A DNA stretch of 64,000 nt from Pseudomonas fluorescens (GTDB lineage: Bacteria; Pseudomonadota; Gammaproteobacteria; Pseudomonadales; Pseudomonadaceae): NCBI RefSeq assembly GCF_902497995.1, contig NZ_CABVII010000004.1:244849-308848 (forward strand), read 5' to 3'. Both the position numbers and the translations under genes were made by a program. Shown piece after piece: positions 53,078 through 61,974 of this stretch. Below the pieces are notes generated by a model. That model worked only from the letters and a program-made list of their open reading frames with translations. It was not told the origin of the DNA and searched no databases. The stretch's first letter is position 1; each line of letters begins with the position of its first letter.

Positions 53078-55155
53078 AGTTACGTTTTGCCGCCGTAGTG
53101 TTGCTGCCCTACAGTCTGGCTCATGCCGACCCGCGTTTTACTCAGAGTGATTTCGGCGGCGTGGGACTGATGCAAACCCCGACCGCGCGGATGGCCCCGG
53201 CCGGCGAATTGAGCCTGAACGCCAACCGCACCGATCCTTACTCGCGCTATAGCCTGTCGTTGCAGCCGCTTGACTGGCTGGAAGGGTCTTTTCGTTATAC
53301 CGCCATCACCAACCGCCAATACGGGCCCGAGTCCCTCAGTGGCGACCAGAGCTATAAGGACAAAGCGGTCGATGCCAAAGCCCGGCTCTGGAAAGAAAGC
53401 CATTGGCTGCCCGAGGTCGCGCTCGGTTTCCGCGATATCGGCGGTACCGGTCTGTTTTCCAGCGAATATTTTGTCGCGAACAAGCGTTACAACAACCTGG
53501 ATTTCAGCCTGGGCATCGCTTGGGGCTACATCGGTAACCGCGGGGATTTCGATAATCCCCTGGGGTACATTGATGATCGGTTCGATACCCGCCCGGTGAG
53601 CTCGACCGCGGGCGACGTCAACACCGATTCGTATTTCCGTGGTTCGCCCGCAATATTTGGCGGCGTGGCCTATCAGACAGCCTGGTCGCCCTTGAGTCTG
53701 AAACTCGAATTCGACGGCAACGATTACAAGAATGAACCCCAAGCCAACAACCAGAAGCAGGACTCACCGATCAACATCGGCGCGGTCTACAAGCTCAGCG
53801 ACTCGATCGATCTGACGGCGGGCTGGGAACGCGGCAATACCGCCTTGTTCGGCATCACGCTGCATACCAATTTCGTCAGCCGCAAGGCACCGATCAAACG
53901 TTACGACGCTCCGGCCGAGACGCTTCCGGCCCAGGCACCGAGCATGCCTCTCGACCAGGTTGACTGGGCCGGGGTGGCCAAACGCCTGGAAAACAACGCC
54001 GGCTATAAAGTCGAACGCATCACCCAGCGCGATTCCGAGCTGATGGTGTATGGCGAGCAATCGCGTTATTTCTATTCGGCCAAGGGCGTGGGCCGGGCCA
54101 GCCGGATTCTGGACAACAGCGCGAATGAGCAGATTGACTGGTTCACCCTGGTCAACAAACGTTATGACATGCCGGTGGAAGAAGTCAGCGTGCCGCGGCA
54201 GACTTTCCGTTCCGTGGTCAACAACCAGCAAGACATCACCGACCTGCACCGCACCACCGAGCTGAATCGGCCCACGGCACACCGGGAAAATACCTTGTAT
54301 ACCCAGGACCTGGAGCCTTTCACCTATGGTTTCGGCTTGGGCTACAAGCAGAACATTGGTGGCCCTGATGGTTTCCTGCTGTATCAGGTGACGGCCGATG
54401 CGGAAGCTGAATACCGCTTCACCCGCAACACCTGGACCAGCGGTGGCCTGAGCGTCAATCTACTTAACAATTTCGACGACTTCACCTACGACGCGCCGAG
54501 CAACATGCCGCGGGTGCGCAGTGATTTGCGCAAGTACATCATCACCTCGGACGTCACGATGCCGGCCTTCCAGCTCAACCATGCCAAACGACTGGACCAG
54601 GACCTGTATGGCATGGTGTATGGCGGCTATCTGGAATCGATGTTTGCCGGGGTCGGCGCTGAGTTACTGTATCGTCCCATGGGCGAACGCTGGGCCGTGG
54701 GTGCTGATTTGAATTATGTGCGACAGCGCGATTTTGATCAGGGTTTCGGTCTACGCGGGTACAAGACGTTGACCGGTCACATCACCACCTACACTGAGCT
54801 GCCCTTCGATTTGCAGGCAGCGGTCAGTGTTGGGCGGTACCTGGCCGAGGATTGGGGGACCACGATCGATTTATCCCATAAGTTCAGTAATGGCGTGAAG
54901 TTTGGTGGCTGGGTCACCCGCACCACGGCCTCGAAGGAAGAGTATGGCGAAGGCAGCTTTGACAAAGGCATCTACATTTCCATCCCGTTCGACGAGTTGA
55001 TGAGTGTGTCCACGATGCGCCGGGCCAATCTGGTCTGGGCTCCGCTGACCCGCGATGGTGGCGCGCGCCTCAACCGCCAGTATTCGCTGCACACGATGAC
55101 CGATGGCCGCGACAGCGATGCGTTTTATAAAAACTTCGAGAAGATCACTGAATGA
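53074..55155 (+). CDS. GfcD/YjbH family outer-membrane protein
   Basis: The 693-residue protein starts at a TTG (53074) within the preceding stop overlap. The signal peptide is MKLRFAAVVLLPYSLAHA. FGGVGLMQTPTARMAPAGELSLNANRTDPYSRYSLSLQPLDWLEGSFRYT is the YjbH family entry; the rest alternates short beta strands and turns typical of an outer-membrane barrel (WALGADLNYVRQRDFDQGFGLRGYKTLTG and similar). A middle domain (residues 290-420) is probably periplasmic. It is predicted to be an outer-membrane barrel that carries or modifies the EPS. Confidence 0.87.
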   Translation: MKLRFAAVVLLPYSLAHADPRFTQSDFGGVGLMQTPTARMAPAGELSLNANRTDPYSRYSLSLQPLDWLEGSFRYTAITNRQYGPESLSGDQSYKDKAVDAKARLWKESHWLPEVALGFRDIGGTGLFSSEYFVANKRYNNLDFSLGIAWGYIGNRGDFDNPLGYIDDRFDTRPVSSTAGDVNTDSYFRGSPAIFGGVAYQTAWSPLSLKLEFDGNDYKNEPQANNQKQDSPINIGAVYKLSDSIDLTAGWERGNTALFGITLHTNFVSRKAPIKRYDAPAETLPAQAPSMPLDQVDWAGVAKRLENNAGYKVERITQRDSELMVYGEQSRYFYSAKGVGRASRILDNSANEQIDWFTLVNKRYDMPVEEVSVPRQTFRSVVNNQQDITDLHRTTELNRPTAHRENTLYTQDLEPFTYGFGLGYKQNIGGPDGFLLYQVTADAEAEYRFTRNTWTSGGLSVNLLNNFDDFTYDAPSNMPRVRSDLRKYIITSDVTMPAFQLNHAKRLDQDLYGMVYGGYLESMFAGVGAELLYRPMGERWAVGADLNYVRQRDFDQGFGLRGYKTLTGHITTYTELPFDLQAAVSVGRYLAEDWGTTIDLSHKFSNGVKFGGWVTRTTASKEEYGEGSFDKGIYISIPFDELMSVSTMRRANLVWAPLTRDGGARLNRQYSLHTMTDGRDSDAFYKNFEKITE

Positions 55156-55514
55156 AGCCGCTTATCGCACGCGTCATCCAATTGCCTCACTGGGCACGCA
55201 TGATGTTGTTCGTCGGTGTCAGCGCGACACTGCTGACTGCCGGGCTTCGTGCGCAACCGATCCCCGAAGCCTTCGCCCAGGAAGACAAGCTGCATCATTT
55301 GCTTGGTTTCCTGGCATTGTCCTTCAGTTGCCGGCTGGCGTTCCTGCGAGTCAAGTTGCGATGGATTGCCGTGGGCTGCCTGCTGACCGGGATAATCATC
55401 GAGTATGCTCAAGCGCTGATGCCGCTACGTACCGCGTCAGCTTATGACGCCCTGGCAAATGGCTTTGGTGTGCTGATCGGGTTGCTGATTGCGTGGTACT
55501 GGACGCGCGATTGA
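55152..55514 (+). CDS. VanZ-like family membrane protein
   Basis: The 120-residue protein overlaps gfcD by four bases (ATGA). It has four predicted helices: MMLFVGVSATLLTAGL, LHHLLGFLALSFSCRLAFL, IAVGCLLTGIIIEYAQALM and ALANGFGVLIGLLIAWYW. EDKLHHLLGFLALS and EYAQALMPLRTASAYDALANGFG are VanZ hallmarks (DKxxHxxxY/F and E..Q...R..S..D..AN..G). Its role in EPS export is unknown. Last gene of the gfc-like operon. Confidence 0.88.
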   Translation: MKPLIARVIQLPHWARMMLFVGVSATLLTAGLRAQPIPEAFAQEDKLHHLLGFLALSFSCRLAFLRVKLRWIAVGCLLTGIIIEYAQALMPLRTASAYDALANGFGVLIGLLIAWYWTRD

Positions 55515-55712
55515 TCGCAGCGAACAGCGAATAGCGCATCGGCCCCACCAAGGTGGTGATCAATCAAAAATCTGAAGCGCAATGATGCGGCACCTCATTT
55601 TCCGCTTGGAAGCCTCCCCGGAGAGTACCAAACGAACGTACGTTTTTAGATTTTTAGAAGATTTAGGTTACAAATCATAAGCCTGAAACGTATAATTGAA
55701 AAAAATTCGTAT

Positions 55713-55738
55713 TACCAAATGCATCTGCACATTTGGTA
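55713..55738. promoter_or_regulatory. Perfect 9-bp dyad, possible operator
   Basis: TACCAAATG (55713-55721) and CATTTGGTA (55730-55738) are exact inverted copies around 8 bases. It lies in the 527-base gap before the regulator gene at 56042. The size suits a dimeric DNA-binding protein. Confidence 0.55.
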
Positions 55739-55865
55739 CGTGTGTCCACTGCTCCGAGAACCGACCGTCGCATTTTTTCGCGATGGCGTTTGCGTACTTG
55801 CAAACCCCAAACGAAGCAGCTTGAAAAAATTCAGCTGGATATGCCAATTTCGCACACCTATATAA

Positions 55866-55916
55866 CCAAAATTGTCAGACAGTTTGATTATTGCAACTGT
55901 CATTATGCAATTTTGG
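55866..55916. promoter_or_regulatory. Nested dyad upstream of the regulator gene
   Basis: Outer arms CCAAAATTG (55866-55874) and CAATTTTGG (55908-55916) enclose inner arms GACAGT (55878-55883) and ACTGTC (55896-55901). All arms are perfect and share one centre to within two bases. It may be a hairpin in the leader or a double operator. Confidence 0.55.
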
Positions 55917-56041
55917 ACAGTGACTTGATATCAATTTGCCATCATGAATTATACACGATCACCTGATCTTGGGTAACTCCAAAGAAGCCAGGCACTTAGT
56001 CTAAAAATGTTATAAAATGTCAAATAGCATGCTAAGCTTAT

Positions 56042-56794
56042 ATGGCAACATTCTTAAGCCTCCAAGCACTTGAGTCGGACGATATGGTTACCGCAGGACG
56101 CACTTCCAAACAGCAGGATGCTACCATTTTGACTTTTACGCGTACCCAAGCGCTGGCAGAAAGCCTGCAGCAGTTGACTGCTTCAGAAGCGTTACATATC
56201 GACACCTCAATCCCTTTAAAATCACCGAACCAGATGTGTGAGATGGATTCCGTCGACGCCATTTTCATTGAGGTTAATGCTCCATCGGCCATCGATGAAA
56301 GCCTTGATCTCGTGAAGAAAATTCGCCTCGCAAGTCATGCAAGCGACATTTTCATGCTATTCACCCACCCCAAATCATTTTCAAGTGCGAATTGCTACCT
56401 CGCCGGGGTGGACCACTGCGTCAAGTTGCCAGGCGATCAGCTAGAAAAAACCAATTTACTGTCAACGATATTCCATGACTCGGTCTGGAACGCCAAAATA
56501 AAACTGACGCTGGATCGGACAAGACTCCTATTGTATGCGGACGTAAACAAGGTTGAAATCTCATATACAGAGATGACAATACTTGAGGCACTGATCAACG
56601 CACCGCAACACATCATGAGCCATAACAGTATTGCCAAAACACTGGACCCGAATGTCGTATTTTATGATCCACGCGCCTTGGAAAAGACCATCAGTCGACT
56701 GCGCACCAAGATCAGAAACGCTTACAACATTGAATTGATCCACAGCGTTCGAGGCTTCGGCTATCGACTGCGCCGCGGCGTAATTAGCACCTAA
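56042..56794 (+). CDS. Atypical response regulator: degenerate receiver plus OmpR-type winged helix
   Basis: The 250-residue protein has an N-terminal receiver-like domain (about 26-145) and a C-terminal OmpR/PhoB winged helix (YTEMTILEALINAPQHIMSH, ALEKTISRLRTKIRNAYNIE, LIHSVRGFGYRLRRG). At the phosphoacceptor position the sequence is DAIFIEVNAP: glutamate E77 replaces the aspartate. The acidic pocket of the first strand is TFTRTQ, so metal binding is lost; K128 in DHCVKLP sits at the conserved lysine. It is expected to be phosphorylation-independent. No sensor kinase is nearby. It is the first of two tandem winged-helix genes between the EPS export and priming genes. Confidence 0.82.
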   Translation: MATFLSLQALESDDMVTAGRTSKQQDATILTFTRTQALAESLQQLTASEALHIDTSIPLKSPNQMCEMDSVDAIFIEVNAPSAIDESLDLVKKIRLASHASDIFMLFTHPKSFSSANCYLAGVDHCVKLPGDQLEKTNLLSTIFHDSVWNAKIKLTLDRTRLLLYADVNKVEISYTEMTILEALINAPQHIMSHNSIAKTLDPNVVFYDPRALEKTISRLRTKIRNAYNIELIHSVRGFGYRLRRGVIST

Positions 56795-56926
56795 AAACAA
56801 TAAAAATAGACCTACCTGAGCTGACCCACATTAGCGCCGCCATTGAATGGCACGCGAAAGGCTGCTGCTTTATTTTTTTCAGGACCTATAACCCTGAAAA
56901 TATCCCTAAATCAGAGACCTATCAGT

Positions 56927-57613
56927 ATGAGTGTGATATTCGACAATGGCCGCGACCAAACACGCGTGAATTTCAAAAGCGACATTTCGAGGAAAACACC
57001 CTACGGTGGATTCTCCACAGAGCGTAAGCTGCCAATCCCCGGCTATGTCACCTACAGACATAAACATTCGCTCAACAGCTCCTGTTTTGGCGAGAAACAC
57101 TCCCTTTCGGATATATTGTCAAAGCCCCAGGAAGACGAGATGTCAAGGTATATGCACCTTAGAATTGAAGGTACAACATCATTGGACAGTGATGTTTTTT
57201 TCACCTACACCTCTACCGATGCATTGCAAAATGCCACCACTCGCGCCGCATTGATCGCCGAGACTCATCGTCCAAAAAAAAATGCGTATGCGGCGACTGA
57301 TGCCAAGTCGTTCAGGCTTAATCACCGTGAATTGTTCAACGCAAATATCTGTATCTCGCTGACCACCATCGAGTCACTGCTGCTCAAACAATTGGTGCTG
57401 AGTGACCGCAGGGTTTGCAGCAAAGCAGAACTGATCATGGCCATCCGTCGAGATCCTGCGACATACACCGGCCTCGAAATGTGCCTGAGCAGGCTACAGG
57501 ACAAGTTTACCAATGCCTACGGAGAGCGCTTGTTTCGCTCAGTGAGAAATCGGGGCTATTGCTTGGTGCAGGACGTAAAATCGACTCAGCTGACTACCAC
57601 TGGCAAGCAATAG
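56927..57613 (+). CDS. Winged-helix transcriptional regulator with novel N-terminal domain
   Basis: The 228-residue protein starts MSVIFDNGRDQTRVNFKSDI. The C-terminal 95 residues form an OmpR-type winged helix: FRLNHRELFNANICISLTTI, ESLLLKQLVLSDRRVCSKAE, LEMCLSRLQDKFTNAYGERL and FRSVRNRGYCLVQDV. The N-terminal 130 residues have no receiver motif and no membrane helix, and resemble nothing I know. The ATG at 56927 is preferred to a TTG at 56843. It follows the pseudo-receiver gene by 132 bases and is likely part of the same local control. Confidence 0.75.
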   Translation: MSVIFDNGRDQTRVNFKSDISRKTPYGGFSTERKLPIPGYVTYRHKHSLNSSCFGEKHSLSDILSKPQEDEMSRYMHLRIEGTTSLDSDVFFTYTSTDALQNATTRAALIAETHRPKKNAYAATDAKSFRLNHRELFNANICISLTTIESLLLKQLVLSDRRVCSKAELIMAIRRDPATYTGLEMCLSRLQDKFTNAYGERLFRSVRNRGYCLVQDVKSTQLTTTGKQ

Positions 57614-57920
57614 TATCTTCTTAAAACCTGGCACTATTTTCTGGCTGGCCCATCGACGCGAGGATGTCTCCTGACTGCTCGATCCGCTGGCAAACAGAAC
57701 CCTGTTGCCACCTATTGCTGACAGCACTAAAAAGCGGCATATCGCTCCAGCAGCGTTATAAAACGTCGGACACCGCTTTTCGTCAAAACATTATCATTAC
57801 CACATCGTACAGTCTTCCGCCTGGGAAGTTTTGAATGATAATTGCGCACGAAGCCCGCAGCGACTCCAACCGAGTCGACAGCGACTTCAATACGGATAGT
57901 CACTTCAAAAGGTCTGCACC
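57614..57920. other. Intergenic region before the priming transferase
   Basis: No gene. Imperfect repeats CAGCGACTCC, CAGCGACTTCAA and AGTCACTTCAA (57869-57910) lie just upstream of the transferase start. A terminator is not evident. A promoter is likely here. Confidence 0.4.
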
Positions 57921-59309
57921 TTGATACATACCCGCATCGATCGAAAATCCGTAGCTAAAGGCCTGACGTTTTGGGGCCAGTGGTTCGCCGCGATGAGTTG
58001 CGTTGTCGCACTTCTATTTATGCTGGCGTATTACCAAACGGGCGCCATCGAATTTCATTATAGAATATTGGCGATTCTGACGGTGCTGGTTTCCGTGCCG
58101 GTGTACTCTGCGCTCCAGGTGTACTACAAGAGACATGATTATCTCAACGGCCTGGCTCGTCTGCTGCTGGGCTGGACAATCATCTTGGCCGGTCTATTTA
58201 GCATCGGCTTTATCACCATAGCCATTGATTTGTATTCTCGTGAAACGATCATGGCATGGTCAGTGTTCGGTTATCTCGTGCAGATGGTTACTTACTTACT
58301 CTTGCACAATCTTTCCAAATACTATCATCAGAAATTCAACCACCAATACAATAGTTTGATTATTGGCACCAATGGTATCGCGCTAAAATTGGCCGACACT
58401 TTTTCCAAGCAGAATCAATTCCCCCTCGTCGGTCTTGTCCGCTCCGTATCGGGTCACAGTGTCGCACCATCGCCTTTGATCGTCGGCGAACTTGAAGAAC
58501 TGCGAAGCCTCATCACCACGCACGAGATCAAGCGCTTGTATATCGCGCTGTCGCTCAGCGAAGCGCAACATATCGAGGCACTGTACATTGATCTTCTTGA
58601 CCTGAACGTCGATGTCGTCTGGGTTCCTGACCTGGACAGCATGATGCTGCTTAATCACTCCGTAAGTGAAGTAGCCGGCTTAGCCGCGATCCATCTCAAT
58701 GAAAGCCCCCTGACCAGCTACCCCACCGCCGCCTTAAGCAAAGCGTTGGTGGATCGCTTCATATCGCTCACTGCCATTATATGCTTGAGCCCGTTGCTGA
58801 TCGCTGTTGCCGTCGCCGTCAAATTATCCTCGCCGGGTCCAGTTCTTTTCAAACAGAAGCGCCATGGCTGGAACGGCAAGATTATCAAGGTCTGGAAATT
58901 CCGTTCCATGCACATGCATGATGATAAACATGTGCAGCAGGCAAGCCGGCAAGATTCACGGGTGACAGCAGTAGGTCGCTTTATTCGGCGCTCGTCGATT
59001 GATGAACTGCCGCAGTTGTTCAATGTGCTTCAAGGGCATATGGCTCTGGTCGGACCACGGCCCCACGCTATCGCTCACAATGATTATTACACCGGTAAAA
59101 TACATGCCTATATGGCCCGCCATCGAATCAAGCCAGGTATTACCGGCCTGGCTCAGATAAGCGGCTGCCGTGGGGAAACCGACACCATCGACAAGATGCA
59201 AAAGCGTGTCGAGATCGACCTCGATTACATCAATAACTGGTCACTGTGGCTTGATATAAAGATCCTGATCAAGACGCCTTTTACGCTGATATCAAAAGAT
59301 ATTTACTGA
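57921..59309 (+). CDS. wcaJ: Undecaprenyl-phosphate sugar-1-phosphate transferase (WcaJ type)
   Basis: The 462-residue membrane protein has four N-terminal helices (WFAAMSCVVALLFMLAYY, ILAILTVLVSVPVYSAL, LLLGWTIILAGLFSIGFITI, MAWSVFGYLVQMVTYLLL), a CoA-binding-like domain (SLIIGTNGIALKLADTF), and the C-terminal PGPT catalytic domain: AVAVKLSSPGPVLFKQKRHG, KIIKVWKFRSMHM, RSSIDELPQLFNVLQGHMAL, VGPRPHAIAHN and ITGLAQISGCRGETD. It primes EPS synthesis by moving a hexose-1-phosphate, probably glucose, to undecaprenyl phosphate. The TTG at 57921 has AAAAGG eight bases upstream. UDP-glucose could come from galU at 62280. Confidence 0.93.
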   Translation: MIHTRIDRKSVAKGLTFWGQWFAAMSCVVALLFMLAYYQTGAIEFHYRILAILTVLVSVPVYSALQVYYKRHDYLNGLARLLLGWTIILAGLFSIGFITIAIDLYSRETIMAWSVFGYLVQMVTYLLLHNLSKYYHQKFNHQYNSLIIGTNGIALKLADTFSKQNQFPLVGLVRSVSGHSVAPSPLIVGELEELRSLITTHEIKRLYIALSLSEAQHIEALYIDLLDLNVDVVWVPDLDSMMLLNHSVSEVAGLAAIHLNESPLTSYPTAALSKALVDRFISLTAIICLSPLLIAVAVAVKLSSPGPVLFKQKRHGWNGKIIKVWKFRSMHMHDDKHVQQASRQDSRVTAVGRFIRRSSIDELPQLFNVLQGHMALVGPRPHAIAHNDYYTGKIHAYMARHRIKPGITGLAQISGCRGETDTIDKMQKRVEIDLDYINNWSLWLDIKILIKTPFTLISKDIY

Positions 59310-59520
59310 CATTGATGAGCGCCTTGCCTGTGGACAAGCTGCGGCGCAACTCATGAATACGACAGGACAGAGCGCCCATCCAATGCAGAAACTCAACTCC
59401 ATCGAGAGATGAGCACTGACGAGAGAAGGGCGTTTTGGAGGAATGTATTCTAATGCCTAAAGCAGCCATTACGTATTTTCAAGGCGCCGCGGGCTGGGGG
59501 CGTATCAAGTGTCGAGATCG

Positions 59521-60369
59521 TTACACGGTCGCTTCCCGGGCTTGCATTCGGATCAGTTTTTCGACAAAGAATTCTTGATGACCACGAGGCTCAGCCTGCA
59601 AAGGCCAGTGATTGATTTTCAACGCCAGCGAGTCCATTGCTTTCGAAAATCCGGAGCGCGGTAACGCATCATAAATTCCGCGTTGCTGCTGCACGACCTT
59701 GCGTATTGAGTCGTCATAAGGGACTGACCCTGCAAACTGGAGGGTGACATCTAGGAATCTATCGGTTAATTCCGACAACCGTTTGAACAGCCGAAGCCCC
59801 ACATGGGTACTCTCCACCATGTTGGCGAGCACTCGAAATCGATACATCCCATGGCCAAGATGCAACGAGCTGATTAACGCATAAGCATCGGAGAGCGAAG
59901 TCGGGTCGTCGGTCAGCACTACCAGGACTTCGTGGGCTGCCCGAACCATACTGACAACTGACTGACCAATGCCGGCCGCGGTATCAATGATCAATACATC
60001 CAGACTGTTATCAATGTCATTGAAAGATTGAATCAGTCCTGCGTAATGAGTTGAATCCATCTCGACCCGCTCATTGAAACTCGATGAAGCCGGAACGATT
60101 CTAATGCCCAGCGGACCCGTATGGAGAATATCCTTCAACTCGCAATAGCCCTTCATCACATCAACGATAGTGAGTTCAGGAGCAAAACCGAGTTGAACAT
60201 GCACGTTGGCCAGTTCGAAATCAGCGTCAAACAGCACAACCCGCTTGCCTGACTTGGCGACAGCCAAGGCCAGATTCACCGCAATACTGGTCCTGCCTAC
60301 CCCACCCTTTCCACTCGTTATCGCGATGACTTGTATTGGGTGCGTACCAACACAACTTTCGTCACTCAT
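59521..60369 (-). CDS. FleN/FlhG-like MinD-family ATPase paralogue with altered Walker A
   Basis: The 282-residue protein starts MSDESCVGTHPIQVIAITSG; the frame to 60432 is not conserved. It matches FleN along its length: ELANVHVQLGFAPELTIVDV, CELKDILHTGPLGIRIVPAS, DVLIIDTAAGIGQSVVSMVR, RFRVLANMV, RFLDVTLQFAGSVPYDDSIR and PRGHQEFFVEKLIRM. The Walker A motif is SGKGGVGRTS: signature K21 is kept but the phosphate-binding lysine is R26. The DADL-G-LANV motif reads DADFELANV. No flagellar genes surround it. FleN partners FleQ, a known regulator of EPS genes, so it may tune EPS in place of, or against, the normal FleN. A 20-base AACTT repeat lies about 90 bases before its start. Confidence 0.85.
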   Translation of the reverse strand: MSDESCVGTHPIQVIAITSGKGGVGRTSIAVNLALAVAKSGKRVVLFDADFELANVHVQLGFAPELTIVDVMKGYCELKDILHTGPLGIRIVPASSSFNERVEMDSTHYAGLIQSFNDIDNSLDVLIIDTAAGIGQSVVSMVRAAHEVLVVLTDDPTSLSDAYALISSLHLGHGMYRFRVLANMVESTHVGLRLFKRLSELTDRFLDVTLQFAGSVPYDDSIRKVVQQQRGIYDALPRSGFSKAMDSLALKINHWPLQAEPRGHQEFFVEKLIRMQAREATV

Positions 60370-60457
60370 TTTCAATCTACCTTGATCAAATCGGCGGCCA
60401 TCCTTTGCAAACCTGGAGCCGAAGCACTGCATTTAAAATATCGAGTGATTAGCACTA

Positions 60458-60477
60458 AACTTAACTTAACTTAACTT
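60458..60477. repeat. Pentanucleotide repeat (AACTT)4
   Basis: Four exact AACTT units upstream of the FleN paralogue, 89-108 bases before its start codon, in the zone where a promoter would be expected. Confidence 0.9.
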
Positions 60478-60828
60478 ATCGTAGATACGATAGCCTTGTT
60501 AAAGCGCAAATTTTTAGCAGCTCGATAGAAATTTTTTCACCGTAAAAAACTCGCGCGCTGCCCACTACAGCAACACAAAGGCGTAGTTCTCGTCGACGAT
60601 ACCATCTGGAATATTGGTGAATCTGACGATTTATAACTTACGAGTCAAAACAATAAGCGCACCACACTATCGCGTGCATCCACTCCCGGTCAATCCCAAG
60701 ACTATTCGGTTGAGGATGATGATGGACCTTTCATCGCTGGAATAACATGGATCGCTGTTACGGGCCTAATAGTGCATCCGTGACCTAATCAACAATCACC
60801 GGGCAACCGACAGGTCACGCTAGCGGAA

Positions 60829-61103
60829 TTATGCCAGCACCAGAACCTTCTCAGCCTTGTCCCGCAGCTGCTGCCGATTGGCCAGCCCGTTGAAACCCCC
60901 ATTGATCCGACGGGTTATGGTTTCGAACTTGCCGGCATCGTCCAGCAAGCTCAGCCCTTTTGTTGCCAAGCACCAAGTGGCAGACAGGCAGGCATATTCT
61001 GGCTGTTCGAGCAGTTCCGGGTGATTGACTAGATCAAGACTGAAGGCTTCGTCGCACGCTGCATAGTTTGTGCGGTGATCTGGATCAGGCCGCGCCCGTG
61101 GTA
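60829..61103 (-). pseudogene. Frameshifted GH19-type endolysin/chitinase remnant
   Basis: On the minus strand YHGRGLIQITAQT is followed, after a one-base shift, by NYAACDEAFSLDLVNHPELL, EQPEYACLSATWCLATKGLS and FETITRRINGGFNGLANRQQ, ending in a stop at 60829. This is the C-terminal half of a phage or pyocin-type GH19 lysozyme (YRGRGLIQITGRxNY, ITRRINGGxNGLADR). The catalytic N-terminal part is missing. It may be a scrap of a prophage. Confidence 0.82.
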
Positions 61104-61710
61104 CTAGAAGTCATCCCCAGCCACGGTTTGCGGCTCCTGAGTGAAATCAATACCTGTCAAAACACCAAGTATCGGGGATGGGTATGGGCCTATAAAAAAT
61201 CAGGGGATATGGATGTTCTCGAATGACGGCCTTTCACCGAGTAAGCCTCTATGCTCTTCGAGGTGATTCGGGAGTTTTCTCCAGCAATCTGAGCATGCAA
61301 AAATTTCGATTGCGGCGTCAGCTCTAATCCCATACATATTTTTTGAATCTGCATCGGCACGAACGGATAAAAGTAATGACCGCAATTGTTAATGACGGCG
61401 GCATCCTCTCCCGCGCCTAATGGGGGTAAACCCATGACTAACAACTTCGTGGGCATGCTGAACGTGGGTGGAGATCGTGGAAGATCCTTGAAGAAAACGC
61501 GGTCATTGAGCCGTAGAATGTTTGGCATCCTTCCGAGGGTCTGGCATGGTGGTCGAGCAGTAATGTGCTTGCACCGCCGATCGCTTCCGGCGTCGCGAAC
61601 CCAGCTCGGCCTTTTTCGCGGTAGCGCTAAATAACCGACGGTGCCTGCCGATAGTCAAGACAATGCCCCGACGCCGGGGATTTTGAACAAGTAGTGGTGG
61701 GTTAAAGGTT
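61104..61710. other. Stretch with no confident gene
   Basis: A minus-strand frame ending at 61200 reads MYGIRADAAIEIFACSDCWR and KLPNHLEEHRGLLGERPSFE. It has coding-like composition and a CSDC pair, and may be a gene fragment or a small gene starting near 61330. I do not recognise it. The rest of 60478-60828 and 61390-61710 shows nothing I can support. Confidence 0.35.
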
Positions 61711-61974
61711 ATGAAAGAGATCTATCTCCTGATCGAGCATGGTATGGATCAAGGCGAGGTTTATGTACTTGGCTGGTTCGACGATAAAAAGCGGGCTGAC
61801 GAAGTGGCCGAGGAGAAGGAGTGGGAGGCGTACCGCGCAAGCTTGAAAGCGGAGCATCATTGGTCAACTCAAAAACCTTTGGCTCCAGACCAAACGAAAT
61901 ATCGTCGGTTCTGGATCAAAGAGATATCCAAATTTGATTGCGCTCCAATTCCTAGGTCATCCGCTGTCCATTGA
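61711..61974 (+). CDS. Small hypothetical protein (87 aa)
   Basis: The product MKEIYLLIEHGMDQGEVYVL..GWFDDKKRADEVAEEKEWEAYRAS.. ends RRFWIKEISKFDCAPIPRSSAVH. The ATG has AAAGGTT five bases upstream. The start (I-YLLIEHG..EVY-LGWF) looks like a beta hairpin leading to a helix, a common pattern of small orphan or immunity-like proteins. It lies between an endolysin remnant and galU, so a mobile-element origin is possible. I do not recognise the family. Confidence 0.6.
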   Translation: MKEIYLLIEHGMDQGEVYVLGWFDDKKRADEVAEEKEWEAYRASLKAEHHWSTQKPLAPDQTKYRRFWIKEISKFDCAPIPRSSAVH

